Shown here piece after piece: positions 8,107 to 16,856 of a DNA stretch of 36,379 bases. This DNA is from an uncultured Planctomycetales bacterium (lineage in GTDB: Bacteria > Planctomycetota > Planctomycetia > Isosphaerales > Isosphaeraceae). A model generated the notes under the pieces. The model was given only the letters and a program-made list of their open reading frames with translations. It did no database searches and was not told the origin of the DNA. A program made the position numbers and the translations under genes. How positions within the stretch are numbered: position 1 is the first letter of the stretch; the number at the start of each line of letters is the position of its first letter. The stretch spans positions 1 to 36,379 of the forward strand of contig CALCIB010000250.1 of NCBI GenBank assembly GCA_937907525.1, given 5' to 3'.

Positions 8107-9036
8107 ATGAACCGTCGCGAATGCCTCAAGACGACCTCGGCCCTGCTGGGATGGCCCGCGCTGGCGACCGTCGCGGGGTCGGTTCGAGCCGCGAACGTCG
8201 AATGGCCCGCCTACGAGGACGCGCTGCGGGACCGGCTCTGGATGTGGGGGCACGACTCGGGCGTCTACGACGGGCCCGACGGACCTTACAACATCCCCTT
8301 GAGCCCGCCGATCGGCATGGCCGACGCCATCAAGTCGATGGGGATCCCCAACGTCTGCGCGATCCGCGACGGCGCGCCCGACGCCGCGTACCGCGAACAG
8401 TTCCGCGACGTCAAGCGCGTCGCCTGGAAGCTGGCCGCGGGATCGAACGAGTCGTATCGGAGCTTGAAGGATTACGTCTTCGGCCTGCGCGACGTCATGC
8501 CGAACCTCACCGGCTACTACCTGGACGACTTCTTCCGCTTCGGCGACCGTCCGGATTTCGACCGGAACTCGGAGACCGAGCCGGCCCCCGCGTCTTTGTC
8601 GATGGAGGAGATGGAGCGGCTCCGCGCCGAGACGCTGGCCTACCGTCGGCGGCTCGACCTGGCGATGGTCCTGTACACCCACCAGTTGTGCCCGGCGATC
8701 AAGCCCCTGGTCCGCTTCGCCGACGTCGTCTCGCTCTGGATCTGGGACGGCGCCGACGTCGCCCGGATCGAGGCCAACTTCCGCAAGTACCGCTCCCTCG
8801 TCCCCGACAAGCGCACGCTTCTGGGGATCTACATGTGGGACTTCGGCGGCGCCAGGGAACTCGACGAGCGGTTCATGACGAAGCAACTCGACCACGCCCT
8901 CGCGCTCTACAAGGAGGGCCAGATCGAGGGCATGATCTTCCACTGCACCCCGCTGTGCAACAAGGGCCTCGCCGCCGTGGACCAGGCGCGGGACTGGATC
9001 GCCCGCCACGGCGGAGAGAGTCGGAAGGGGTCGTAG
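8107..9036 (+). CDS. Tat/Sec-exported hypothetical protein, possibly a TIM-barrel hydrolase-like fold
   Basis: The 309-residue protein begins MNRRECLKTTSALLGW with a twin-arginine-like signal ending near residue 28. The mature part has alternating strands and helices with LTGYYLDDFFRF, VVSLWIWDG and LLGIYMWDFGG, spaced as in barrel strands of glycoside-hydrolase-like proteins. The acidic pair in YYLDDF could be catalytic. I do not recognise a named family. The start at 8107 is preferred over 8053 because the signal peptide begins there and GAGGGA lies upstream. It is convergent with vapC, which ends 37 nt away. Confidence 0.65.
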   Translation: MNRRECLKTTSALLGWPALATVAGSVRAANVEWPAYEDALRDRLWMWGHDSGVYDGPDGPYNIPLSPPIGMADAIKSMGIPNVCAIRDGAPDAAYREQFRDVKRVAWKLAAGSNESYRSLKDYVFGLRDVMPNLTGYYLDDFFRFGDRPDFDRNSETEPAPASLSMEEMERLRAETLAYRRRLDLAMVLYTHQLCPAIKPLVRFADVVSLWIWDGADVARIEANFRKYRSLVPDKRTLLGIYMWDFGGARELDERFMTKQLDHALALYKEGQIEGMIFHCTPLCNKGLAAVDQARDWIARHGGESRKGS

Positions 9037-9073
9037 AGGACGGATACGACCCCGGTGCGGACGTCACGCCTCC

Positions 9074-9460
9074 TCACCAGATCCGGATGATCCCATACGC
9101 ATCGACGGCCGGATCGGCGCTGACGAGGGGGACGCCCTCGACTTGAGCTTGGGCCACGAGCATGCGGTCGAACGGATCGCGATGGTGCCAGGGCAGGACG
9201 GACTGCCGTTCGGCGTGTTCGAGAGTTATGGGTAGGACGGCAAGGTCCAGGTCGGTCATCGCCCGAATCATCCATTGACGGTAGGGGAGCGAAAGGGGAA
9301 GCCTCCCCTTGCCGACCTTGATCGCGATCTCCCAGAGCGTCGCCGCGCTGACGAGGAGTTCGTTTGCGGCGTCGCTCAAGCGCGACATCGCGGCCGGGGT
9401 GATTTTGCTCGGTTCGTCGGCGGACCATATCAGCGCGTGCGAATCGAGGAGCAGCCGCAT
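9074..9460 (-). CDS. vapC: PIN-domain toxin ribonuclease (VapC-like)
   Basis: The 128-residue PIN-domain protein has the expected acidic residues: Asp6 (LLLDSHALIW), Glu44 (LWEIAIK), Asp95/Asp98 (HRDPFDRM) and Asp116 (SADPAV). VapC toxins are Mg-dependent endoribonucleases that cut tRNA or rRNA when freed from their antitoxin. The ATG at 9460 overlaps the antitoxin stop (TGATG); a GTG one codon upstream is also possible. All active-site residues appear present, so the toxin is probably functional. Confidence 0.88.
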   Translation of the reverse strand: MRLLLDSHALIWSADEPSKITPAAMSRLSDAANELLVSAATLWEIAIKVGKGRLPLSLPYRQWMIRAMTDLDLAVLPITLEHAERQSVLPWHHRDPFDRMLVAQAQVEGVPLVSADPAVDAYGIIRIW

Positions 9461-9687
9461 CACATGTAGTCCTCGAAATCCTCGAGCGGGTCGTCGAAAC
9501 GGTCCATCGACAAGACCGTCCCCTTCAGGGTGCCGAACTTCCTGGCCTTGCGCGCGGGCGGGACCGCCGGGACCAGGCGGGCGACGGGGCGGTCGTCCTC
9601 GGTGATGACGACCTCCTCGCCCGGGTTCAGGCGGTGGATCAACTCCGACAGGCGGTCCTTGGCCTCTTCGATCGTGATGGTCGTCAT
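9460..9687 (-). CDS. Phd/YefM-type antitoxin of the VapC pair
   Basis: The 75-residue product (MTTITIEEAKDRLSELIHRL, then GEEVVITEDDRPVARL) is a typical Phd-fold DNA-binding antitoxin. Its C-terminal acidic tail (DRFDDPLEDFEDYM) would wrap the toxin. It is first in the operon and translationally coupled to vapC. Such antitoxins usually repress their own promoter together with the toxin. A TAGAAT hexamer lies upstream on this strand (9769-9774). A perfect TTGACA (9799-9804) is too far from it (24 nt) to make a standard promoter. Confidence 0.85.
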   Translation of the reverse strand: MTTITIEEAKDRLSELIHRLNPGEEVVITEDDRPVARLVPAVPPARKARKFGTLKGTVLSMDRFDDPLEDFEDYM

Positions 9688-9800
9688 GGCGCGCTCCCGA
9701 ATCGTGACGCCGGGGAAGGGCTCGAATGGGATCGCCGACCGACTCGGATCCGCGTGCCCCGCCCCCTTATTCTATCCAGCCCGGCCGCCATGATCCGATG

Positions 9801-10520
9801 TCAAAGGCCGTCGAGCAAGTCGGGGGCGATCGCGATGAACCTTCGGCAAAGCGTCTCCAGGCAGCCGACGACGACGTCGCGGTCGACATCCGCCAGGTCG
9901 CTCCAATACGTCTGCGCGGAAATCCCGAAGAAGGCCAGGGCGGAACCGTGGTTCACGACGCAAAGGCCCTCGTCATCGGTGATGTCATGACTGTACGTTA
10001 ATTGATGGAACCGCCCGGCGAGGTCGACGTAGGTGTGAAGCGACCATCGCCCGAGGGCGACACGGTAGCGCCACGCGCCTTCATCGATCTCGAGCCCGTC
10101 GTCCCCGAACATCGAGCGGAACGCCCTCCGGACGGGTTGGGCCAGCGCCTTTCGCTTCAGCCTCCGGCGGGCCCCGGATCGGAAGTCGTCCCGAATCGCC
10201 CACTCCGGATGACCCTCCGGATCAGCCGCAAGCCTCGCCTTCAACGACTCGAAATCGCTTAAGACAACGTGATCCGTTCGTGTCATTGGGTCGTCCGCCG
10301 CCTCGGCGGCCCTGGGCACCCAGCGTTTGACGAGGGCCGCGGCGAGCGCGTACCGCTCGGCCACCGAGAGACGCTCCATGACAGCCATCGCCCGGCCCCC
10401 AGGTCCCGAGGGGAAGGTGCGAAGGGTGGGGAACCCCTCGTCGATCTCGGTTCGAAACTCCGTCCGGGACCACTGGAAGAGCCTCGTCTCGAAGACCTCG
10501 CGCGTCTCGTCATTGGTCAT
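9801..10520 (-). CDS. Hypothetical protein (239 aa)
   Basis: I do not recognise this protein. It starts MTNDETREVFETRLFQWSRT. It is soluble and rich in Arg and Asp, and has a conserved-looking C-terminal half (GAWRYRVALGRWSLHTYVDL, then FHQLTYSHDITDD). The ATG at 10520 is chosen because the upstream open frame is compositionally poor. It lies between the toxin-antitoxin pair and the ammonium transporter, on the same strand as both, with gaps of 113 and 235 nt that argue against a common operon. Confidence 0.6.
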   Translation of the reverse strand: MTNDETREVFETRLFQWSRTEFRTEIDEGFPTLRTFPSGPGGRAMAVMERLSVAERYALAAALVKRWVPRAAEAADDPMTRTDHVVLSDFESLKARLAADPEGHPEWAIRDDFRSGARRRLKRKALAQPVRRAFRSMFGDDGLEIDEGAWRYRVALGRWSLHTYVDLAGRFHQLTYSHDITDDEGLCVVNHGSALAFFGISAQTYWSDLADVDRDVVVGCLETLCRRFIAIAPDLLDGL

Positions 10521-10755
10521 CGAAATCGTCCCGCGGTTGAACGGCCGCCGCTTGGCCAACGCGCGATCGGCCCCGCCTTCGCGCCAGCATAATATCCGTC
10601 CGGACAGGCGCGTTTCAAGAAGCGAATCGGCGTCGGCGCGGGTCTCGGGCCGAGCCCAGGGGCGGCGCGGGCCGGGTGGCCCGAGAGGATTGATCCCCCT
10701 GGGCGACCCGGCCAATATTGTGTTTGGGACTCGCTTCGGACGGGGTCGAGGGGCG
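10521..10755. other. Intergenic region downstream of the ammonium transporter
   Basis: The 235-nt gap holds no convincing gene. An 8-bp inverted repeat (CTCGGGCC at 10644-10651, GGCCCGAG at 10678-10685) encloses a GC-rich loop and could act as a terminator for the transporter gene, whose stop is at 10756. It lacks a T-tract, so this is uncertain. Confidence 0.35.
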
Positions 10756-12144
10756 TCAGGAGGCGGTCGCGGCGGCGGGCTTCTTGACCGCGGCGCGATC
10801 GCCGCGGCGGGCGGGCTCGCCGTCGAGCCGCCAGGCGGTCTCGCCGTGCTGGCTGAGGTCGAGGCCCTCGACCTCCTGCTCGCGGGAGACGCGGAGCGGG
10901 ATGATCATGTCGGTGACCTTGTAGAGGGCCAGCGACCCCAGGAAGGCGAACGCGGAAACGATCGCGAGCGCGATCAGGTGATTGACGAACGTCGTCGTCT
11001 CGCCGTACCAGAGGCCCACGTCCCGGGCGAAGACGCCCGTCAAGATCATGCCGACGATGCCGCCGACGCCGTGGCAGGGGAAGACGTCCAGCGTGTCGTC
11101 CAGGGTCGACCTGGTCTTCATCGAGACCGCCAGGTTGGAGACGACGGCCGCCGTCAGGCCGATCACCAGGCTGTGTCGGATCGTGACGAGGCCCGCGGCC
11201 GGCGTGATGGCGACCAGTCCGACGACGGCGCCGATGCAGGCCCCCATCGCCGAGGGCTTCCGACCGCGCGCCCAGTCGAGGAACAGCCAACCCAGCATCG
11301 CCATGGCCGAGGCCGTGTTGGTCGTGGCGAACGCCAGCACCGCGACGTCGTCCGCGGCCAGGGCCGAGCCGGCGTTGAAGCCGAACCAGCCGAACCAGAG
11401 CATGCCGGTGCCGAGCATCACGTACGGAATGTTGGCCGGCTCGTGCGCGACGTTGTTCGCGTGGGTCTGGCGGCGGCCCAGGATCATCGCGCCCGCCAGG
11501 GCCGCGAAGCCCGCCGAGATGTGGACCACCGTCCCGCCGGCGAAATCCTTCACCCCCCACTGGGCGAAAAGCCCCTGGGGATGCCAGGTCATGTGGGCCA
11601 GCGGCGAGTAGATGACCAGGCTGAAGAGCACGACGAACAGCAGGTAGGCCGAGAACCGCACCCGCTCCGCGAACGACCCCGTGATCAAGGCCGGCGCCAG
11701 GACCGCGAACTTGAGCTGGAACATCGAGAACAGCAGCAGCGGAATCCCCATCTTCACCGCCGAGGCGCCCTCGCCCAGCGTGATCGTGGCGGCGACGTCA
11801 TGATCGAACATGAAGAACGTGCGGGGATCGCCGATGATCCCGCCGACGTCGTCGCCGAAGGCCAGGCTGAACCCGACGAAGATCCAAAGCAAACTGATCA
11901 CGCCCAACGCGATGACGCTTTGGAGCATGGTCGACACGACGTTCTTGCTACGGACCATGCCGCCGTAGAAGAAGGAGAGGCCCGGCGTCATCAGGAGGAC
12001 CAGGGCGGACGCGGTCAGCATCCAGGCCACGTCGCCCGCATTCGGCTCGCCGCCGGCCGGCATCTCCCGACCCATGTCGAACGGGACCAGGGCGAGGGCC
12101 GCCAGGACGACCAGGAGGAGAAAGGGGGTCACTGCGCGCTTCAT
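10756..12144 (-). CDS. amt: Ammonium transporter (Amt/MEP/Rh family)
   Basis: The 462-residue membrane protein has a cleavable-looking N-terminal signal followed by about 11 membrane helices. Diagnostic sites are the pore twin histidines, His208 in FAGGTVVHISAG and His358 in VFPCHGVGG, and the signature segment MLWFGWFGFNAGSAL. It conducts ammonium across the inner membrane. An AGAAGGA Shine-Dalgarno lies 7 nt before ATG 12144. No PII (glnK) gene is adjacent, which is unusual since the two are often paired. It sits just downstream of wspB on the same strand, 275 nt away. Confidence 0.95.
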   Translation of the reverse strand: MKRAVTPFLLLVVLAALALVPFDMGREMPAGGEPNAGDVAWMLTASALVLLMTPGLSFFYGGMVRSKNVVSTMLQSVIALGVISLLWIFVGFSLAFGDDVGGIIGDPRTFFMFDHDVAATITLGEGASAVKMGIPLLLFSMFQLKFAVLAPALITGSFAERVRFSAYLLFVVLFSLVIYSPLAHMTWHPQGLFAQWGVKDFAGGTVVHISAGFAALAGAMILGRRQTHANNVAHEPANIPYVMLGTGMLWFGWFGFNAGSALAADDVAVLAFATTNTASAMAMLGWLFLDWARGRKPSAMGACIGAVVGLVAITPAAGLVTIRHSLVIGLTAAVVSNLAVSMKTRSTLDDTLDVFPCHGVGGIVGMILTGVFARDVGLWYGETTTFVNHLIALAIVSAFAFLGSLALYKVTDMIIPLRVSREQEVEGLDLSQHGETAWRLDGEPARRGDRAAVKKPAAATAS

Positions 12145-12419
12145 GGGCGATTCCTTCTAATTCATAGGCAGAGGCGAGACCGAGAGACTCGCCGCGGGCG
12201 AGGGGCCGTCGTCGGCCCCAGGCGACGATCGCGAACGTAAACCGGGACGCGATCAAGGTTTCGACGACGAATCGCGGCGCCGCCGCCGAAGCGGTTCGGC
12301 CCCGACTCGAAACTCGAGCGGAGTGGGCGTCGCAACGGGCGCGCCGAAAAACCTCGCGGCCCCGGTTTGTTTTCCAGGCTTGCGGGAATCTCGCGGCGGC
12401 GGGAGGTCGCGGGCCGTCG
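12145..12419. other. Intergenic region between amt and wspB
   Basis: No gene is supported in these 275 nt. They must carry the amt promoter and the end of the wspB transcript, but no standard -35/-10 pair or sigma-54 motif stands out on the minus strand. Confidence 0.4.
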
Positions 12420-12863
12420 TCACGCGGTCGGGGCGTCGAGGACGCGGGCGACCAGGAGGAGTTGGACCATGCCGGAGCCGATCTCGGCGACGCCGCCCAG
12501 ATAGGGGGCCGTGGGGATCGGCACGGGGGTCGGGACGAAGGCGGCGGGGTCGACCGTGGCCAGGTCGTCGACGTCGGCGGCGAGCAGGCCCAACAGGGCG
12601 CGCGGGGAGTCGGTCGCGCGGGGGTCGGCTCGGCGGTCGGCCAGGATGACGCGGGTGTTGAGGCGGTCGGGGGCCGGCTCGGCGCCCAGGAGGACTCCGA
12701 CGTCGAGCACCGTGACGACCTCGCCGCGGTAGTCGAACACTCCCGCCAGGTGGGCCGGGGCGTGGGGGAGGGGGCGCAGGCGGACCCGCGGCACCACCTC
12801 CGCCACCCTCGCGGCGTCGATCGCGTACCGTCGGCCGCCGGCCCGGAACATCAAGATCAGCAT
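12420..12863 (-). CDS. wspB: CheW-like coupling protein (WspB-like)
   Basis: The 147-residue protein is a single CheW domain: MLILMFRAGGRRYAIDAARV, then VVPRVRLRPLPHAPAHLAGV, then FDYRGEVVTVLDVGVLLG. It would link the receptor WspA to the kinase WspE. GGAGG lies 8 nt upstream of ATG 12863, and the gene follows wspA after only 31 nt, so the two are co-transcribed. In known wsp operons wspB is followed by wspC; here wspC lies 5.5 kb farther on. Confidence 0.88.
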   Translation of the reverse strand: MLILMFRAGGRRYAIDAARVAEVVPRVRLRPLPHAPAHLAGVFDYRGEVVTVLDVGVLLGAEPAPDRLNTRVILADRRADPRATDSPRALLGLLAADVDDLATVDPAAFVPTPVPIPTAPYLGGVAEIGSGMVQLLLVARVLDAPTA

Positions 12864-12894
12864 GCGACCGCCTCCGATCGAACCGCGACCGGGG

Positions 12895-14934
12895 TCAGCA
12901 CGGCGCCGCGATCGGTCGGTCGGCGCCGACGGAGAACCGCGAGACCTCGTCCTTCAGGTCGCCGACCGCGTCGCGCAGATGGTCGGTGGCGCTGTTGAAC
13001 TCGCGGATGGAGGCGGTGGTCTTGCCGGCGACCTCGCTGAGCCTGAGCATGGCCTCGCGGATCTGGTCGGCGCCCTGGGACTGCACCCGCATCCCCTCGG
13101 TCAACTGGCCGAACCGCTCGTCGACCCCCTGGACGCCGGCGATGACCTCGCCGAGCCTGCCGCCGATCCGCTGGACCTCGGCGACCACGGTCCGCACCTG
13201 CTCGCTGAACTTGTCCATCTCCATCACCCCGGCGGAGACGCTGTACTGCATCTCCTTGACCATCCGCTCGATGTCGAGCGTGGCGACGGCCGTCTGATCG
13301 GCCAGGCGGCGGATCTCGCGGGCGACGACCAGGAAGCCCAGGCCGTACTCGCCGGCCTTCTCGGCCTCGATGGCCGCGTTGATGGAAAGCAGGTTGGTCT
13401 GATCGGCGACCTTGGTGATGGTGGTCACCACCACGTTGATGTTGGCGGCGCGCTCGCTGATGACCGAGAGCTTCGAGCCGATCGAGCCGGTGGACTCGGC
13501 GAGCTGGCGCATGGTGTGGTCCATGCCGACCAGGCCGTCGCGGCCGGTCGCCGCCTGGCGGGCCGTCTCGCGGACGACCTCGCCGGCCTCGGTCATGGTC
13601 TTGAGCAGCTCCTGGCTCGTCGCCGAGATCTGGTTGACCGCCGCGGCCGCCTGATTGGTGCTGGCGCCGTACTGGTAGACCGCCTGCTCCTGCTGCTTGG
13701 AGGTCGCGGCGATCTCGGTGGCCGTGGAGAGCAGGGCGATGCTCGACTTCTGGATCCGGCCGATCAACCCGCGTAGGTCGACGGTCATCTTGCGGACGGC
13801 CGAAAGCAGCAGGCCGACCTCGCCGGGGGCGTGCCCCTGGCAAGTGGCCGTCAGGTCGCCTTCGGCGACGCGCTCGGCCAAGACCGCGGCCTGGCGGATC
13901 GGGCGGGTGATCGAGCGGGCCATCTTCCAGGCGGCCAGGGCCACCGCCAGGGCCGTCACGGCCAGCAAGGCGCGGGCGGCCCGGTATTGCTGGGTGATCA
14001 GGGCGAAGGCCTCGCCGCGATCCTGCTTGACGTTCAGACCCCAGCGGAGCGTCGGAACGTGCGACCACGCGGCGATCACCTGTTCGCCGCGGTAGTCCGG
14101 CCCGGCGCCGTAGCCATGCCCCCCCAGGGTCGCCAGTTGGGTCGCCTCGCCGGCCTCGCCGCCGAAGGGGACGTGGTAACGGAACGCGGCGCCGCGCATG
14201 TGCCGCAGCGGGCAGACGTAGATCATCTCCTCCCCGCGACGCATGCCGACGACCGCCTCGCCGGTCTCCCCCAGGCCGCTGTAGTCGCGGAATCGGCGAG
14301 AGATCTCCGCGTTGCTTACCGAGATGGCGGCCACGCCGACCAGGACGCCGTCCTTGAGCACCGGCCGGGTCAGGAACATGGTCGGATCGGCCAGGCCGGG
14401 ATACTCCTGGAAGTCGGAGACCTCGCCTTGAAGGAGGAACTTCGAGCGTCGGAAGGCCGCGGCCAGTTCGCTGTCCCGCAGCGCCCCGTCCAGGAGCGAC
14501 TCGCCGACGACGAGGTCGTCGTCGAACTGCGTGATCGAGCGGCCTTCGAGGTCGAAGAGATAGAGGTCGTCGTAGCCGTAGGCCTCGCACGACTGGCGAA
14601 GCTCGGCCTCGGCCCGCCGCCGCGCGTCCGGGTCCGCCGCGACGCCCCCGCCGTCGGTCTCCAGCAACCCCAACGCCGCGGCCTTCGAGGAGATGATCTG
14701 GCTGAGCGCCGCCAGGTTCTCCCGACGCTCGCGGATGAAGCCGCTGAGCTCCCGCGACTTCGACGCCGAGATCGCCAGCAGCCGGCTCTTGACCCCCTTC
14801 TCCAGGGAATGCGCCGCCAGGCGGTTGGCGACGTAGGTCACCAGCAGACACGGGACCAGCGCGATCGCCAGGAAGGCGAACGTCAGCCGGGTCGCGATGC
14901 CGAGCCGCGAGATGAACGTCCGGATCGTGCTCAT
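12895..14934 (-). CDS. wspA: Methyl-accepting chemotaxis receptor (WspA-like)
   Basis: The 679-residue receptor has a first membrane helix (about 15-37), a periplasmic double-Cache-like sensor (about 38-317), a second helix (about 319-339), a HAMP domain (about 336-390) and a long cytoplasmic coiled coil. The tip at 510-560 includes VADQTNLLSINAAIEAEKAG and FLVVAREIRRLADQTAVATL, which matches what I recall of WspA. The Gly-Arg-Gly usually seen after EAGEY-type motifs is Gly-Leu-Gly here (531-533). It signals through WspB/WspD to WspE. It is second in an operon with a periplasmic binding protein 55 nt upstream, suggesting that ligand-loaded binding protein may be its input. Confidence 0.92.
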   Translation of the reverse strand: MSTIRTFISRLGIATRLTFAFLAIALVPCLLVTYVANRLAAHSLEKGVKSRLLAISASKSRELSGFIRERRENLAALSQIISSKAAALGLLETDGGGVAADPDARRRAEAELRQSCEAYGYDDLYLFDLEGRSITQFDDDLVVGESLLDGALRDSELAAAFRRSKFLLQGEVSDFQEYPGLADPTMFLTRPVLKDGVLVGVAAISVSNAEISRRFRDYSGLGETGEAVVGMRRGEEMIYVCPLRHMRGAAFRYHVPFGGEAGEATQLATLGGHGYGAGPDYRGEQVIAAWSHVPTLRWGLNVKQDRGEAFALITQQYRAARALLAVTALAVALAAWKMARSITRPIRQAAVLAERVAEGDLTATCQGHAPGEVGLLLSAVRKMTVDLRGLIGRIQKSSIALLSTATEIAATSKQQEQAVYQYGASTNQAAAAVNQISATSQELLKTMTEAGEVVRETARQAATGRDGLVGMDHTMRQLAESTGSIGSKLSVISERAANINVVVTTITKVADQTNLLSINAAIEAEKAGEYGLGFLVVAREIRRLADQTAVATLDIERMVKEMQYSVSAGVMEMDKFSEQVRTVVAEVQRIGGRLGEVIAGVQGVDERFGQLTEGMRVQSQGADQIREAMLRLSEVAGKTTASIREFNSATDHLRDAVGDLKDEVSRFSVGADRPIAAPC

Positions 14935-14989
14935 GATCGTTCCAACATCCGGGTTCGAACCAGGGTTCCAGGGGCGATCGCGGGGACTC

Positions 14990-16360
14990 TCAGCGGGCCT
15001 CCGGCCGAGTCGAGGCGGCCTGGCGAGGAGCCGCCGGCGACCGCCACGCCATCGGCGGCGGCGGCGAGGAGGGCCCCCCGGCCGACGACGGCGGCCGCGC
15101 CGAGCCGGCGTCGCCGATCCCCGGCCCGGCGGTGGACCGCCATTCCGCCAACAGGGACCGCCAGGCCGAGACCGAACGGAATATGGGATAAGCCACCGGC
15201 CGGATCGATCGATCCAGCGCCCAGACCTCGTCGATCTGGCCGTCGCGGCGGATCTTGCCGACGCGGAACGGCCGCCAGGCGCTGATCAGTTCGTAGTCGA
15301 CGGCGATGATCCCCTCGCCGGCGTTGAGGCTCTGTCGCGAGAGGTGCTCCAAAAGCTCCGACAGGTCGGTCGACTCCGCCTCCTCCACCGCCCGCGCCCA
15401 GAGCTTCACGCCGTAGTAGACCGACGCGGTCGGATCGCCGATCGTCCGGTCGCCGCCGAACCTCGCCTTGAACCGCTCGACGAACCGGCGGTTGGCCTCG
15501 CCGCCGAGCGACTGGAGGTAACCCGCCGCGACGTAGTGCCCGGCCGTCTCCTCCGAGGGGAGCCGCGGCAGGTCGCCCTCGAAGATCCGCAACGAGACGA
15601 TCGGCGTCTTCTCCGGCGTCAACCCGGCGGCGGCGGCCCGCTTGAAGAAGCCGGCGTTGGCGTCCCCCGCGATCGAACTGACCACGACGTCCGCCCCCGA
15701 CTCCTTAAGCGCCGCCACCAACTCGTCCACCCCGGAGCCGTCGATCCCCACGAAACCCTCGCCGACGGTCTCCAGCCCGAGCGCCTTCAACTGGTCGCGG
15801 ACGACGGCGTGGACCGCGTACGAGGAGACGTCCCTGGAGCCCGCCAGAAAGAACTTCCTGGCCTTGAGCGAGTCGACGCACCACGAGACCGCCGGCATCG
15901 CCTGCTGGTTGGGGAGCGGGCCGACGCCGAACCATCCTTTCACGTCCTCCATCCCCTCGAAAAGCCCCGCGTGGATCAAAAGGACGCCGGCGGGGATGGT
16001 CACGTCGGTCATCGCCGCGCGACACGCCGACGTCAGGCCGCCGACGATCATGACCGCCTTGTCCTCCTCGATCAACCGCCGCGCGGCGCGACCGAACTCC
16101 GCCGGGTCCGAGCGGCCGTCGATGATCTTCCACGTCACGCGACGCCCCAACAGGCCCCCCGCGGCGTTGATCTCCTCAAGGGCCAGGACCTCCGCGTCCA
16201 GCATCCCCGACGCCGCGACGTCCAGCGGGCCGGACCTGGAGTGGACCAGCCCGATCACGATCGGCGCCTCCACGCCCCGGATCAGCCCCGGCAGCCAGTA
16301 CGCCCCCGCGACCCCCAGGCCCGCCGCCGCCAAGGCCGCCACGCCCCACCATAGCCTCAT
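14990..16360 (-). CDS. Periplasmic amide/urea/branched-chain amino-acid type binding protein
   Basis: The 456-residue protein belongs to the periplasmic-binding type I group near UrtA/AmiC/FmdD. The core runs about 35-390, with IVIGLVHSRSGPLDVAASGM at its start and a VGGLTSACRAAM ligand-loop segment. An N-terminal hydrophobic segment (about 3-25) has no lipobox, so it may be cleaved or act as an anchor. The tail after about 415 is Pro/Ser/Ala-rich. No permease or ATPase genes accompany it; the next genes are wspA and wspB. That favours a sensory role over transport. ATG 16360 is preferred over 16456 because it begins the signal segment. Confidence 0.85.
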   Translation of the reverse strand: MRLWWGVAALAAAGLGVAGAYWLPGLIRGVEAPIVIGLVHSRSGPLDVAASGMLDAEVLALEEINAAGGLLGRRVTWKIIDGRSDPAEFGRAARRLIEEDKAVMIVGGLTSACRAAMTDVTIPAGVLLIHAGLFEGMEDVKGWFGVGPLPNQQAMPAVSWCVDSLKARKFFLAGSRDVSSYAVHAVVRDQLKALGLETVGEGFVGIDGSGVDELVAALKESGADVVVSSIAGDANAGFFKRAAAAGLTPEKTPIVSLRIFEGDLPRLPSEETAGHYVAAGYLQSLGGEANRRFVERFKARFGGDRTIGDPTASVYYGVKLWARAVEEAESTDLSELLEHLSRQSLNAGEGIIAVDYELISAWRPFRVGKIRRDGQIDEVWALDRSIRPVAYPIFRSVSAWRSLLAEWRSTAGPGIGDAGSARPPSSAGGPSSPPPPMAWRSPAAPRQAASTRPEAR

Positions 16361-16422
16361 CGCCGGCCCCCCACCCCAGGGATCGACCCCCGCGCGAGCC
16401 CGCTCCGCGCCGCCACGTCTAC

Positions 16423-16430
16423 TATATATA
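16423..16430 (-). promoter_or_regulatory. Possible -10 region for the binding protein-wspAB operon
   Basis: TATATATA stands out in a GC-rich stretch 63 nt upstream of the binding-protein start, in the divergent region shared with the toxin-antitoxin pair. No good -35 hexamer lies at the usual spacing, so it may be an activated or non-housekeeping promoter. Confidence 0.35.
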
Positions 16431-16536
16431 CCCCACGCCCACGCCGAAGACCGCAAACCCGCCGCGTTTCCCCGCGGCGACGAAACCGGACGACTCGCGA
16501 GCCCCCTGGACGCGAACCTTCGGAGCGGCCCAGACG

Positions 16537-16565
16537 TCGACCAGGGGGAGCCAACCGTCTATAAT
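16537..16565 (+). promoter_or_regulatory. Sigma-70-type promoter of the AbrB-like/Doc pair
   Basis: A perfect TATAAT (16560-16565) lies 17 nt after TCGACC (16537-16542), a 4/6 match to TTGACA. It sits about 45 nt upstream of the antitoxin start at 16611. Confidence 0.6.
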
Positions 16566-16610
16566 GGAATGATCGGCGTCGACGCCTCCAGCATGCGAAG
16601 GACCTTCATC

Positions 16611-16856
16611 ATGGTCGCGACCTTGCGACGAACCGGCGACGGGTGGAGCCTCACCTTGGACGATCAGAGCCTAAAGGACCTGGGCTGGGACGGCGACCAG
16701 CCGCTCAAGATCGAGAAGACCGCCGATGGGCGGGGGCTGGTCCTCACGTCCGCGGCCGGGGGAGACGCCGAATCCGCGCGGCTGGCGCGCGTCCGCGAGA
16801 TCGGCGCGAGGCTCACGGATCGTCACGAAAGCGTCTTGAGGAAACTCGCCGAATGA
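16611..16856 (+). CDS. AbrB/MazE-like antitoxin paired with Doc
   Basis: The 81-residue product has a swapped-hairpin (SpoVT/AbrB-like) pattern, WSLTLDDQSLKDLGWDGDQP, then LKIEKTADGRGLVLT. A charged helical tail follows (ARLARVREIGARLTDRH), likely to hold the toxin. ATG 16611 is chosen over 16569 and 16593 because GAAGGA lies about 8 nt before it. The stop overlaps the doc start (ATGA). Doc toxins are classically paired with Phd; an AbrB-like partner is a variant arrangement. Confidence 0.75.
   Translation: MVATLRRTGDGWSLTLDDQSLKDLGWDGDQPLKIEKTADGRGLVLTSAAGGDAESARLARVREIGARLTDRHESVLRKLAE

Noticed and set aside
9769..9804. TTGACA and TAGAAT upstream of the Phd/VapC pair as a promoter
   Set aside because: The hexamers are 24 nt apart, too far for a standard promoter; kept only as a remark in the gene entry.
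10327..12240. 637-codon plus-strand open frame opposite the ammonium transporter
   Set aside because: The composition is Arg/Asp/Gly-rich shadow sequence; the minus strand has an unambiguous Amt protein.
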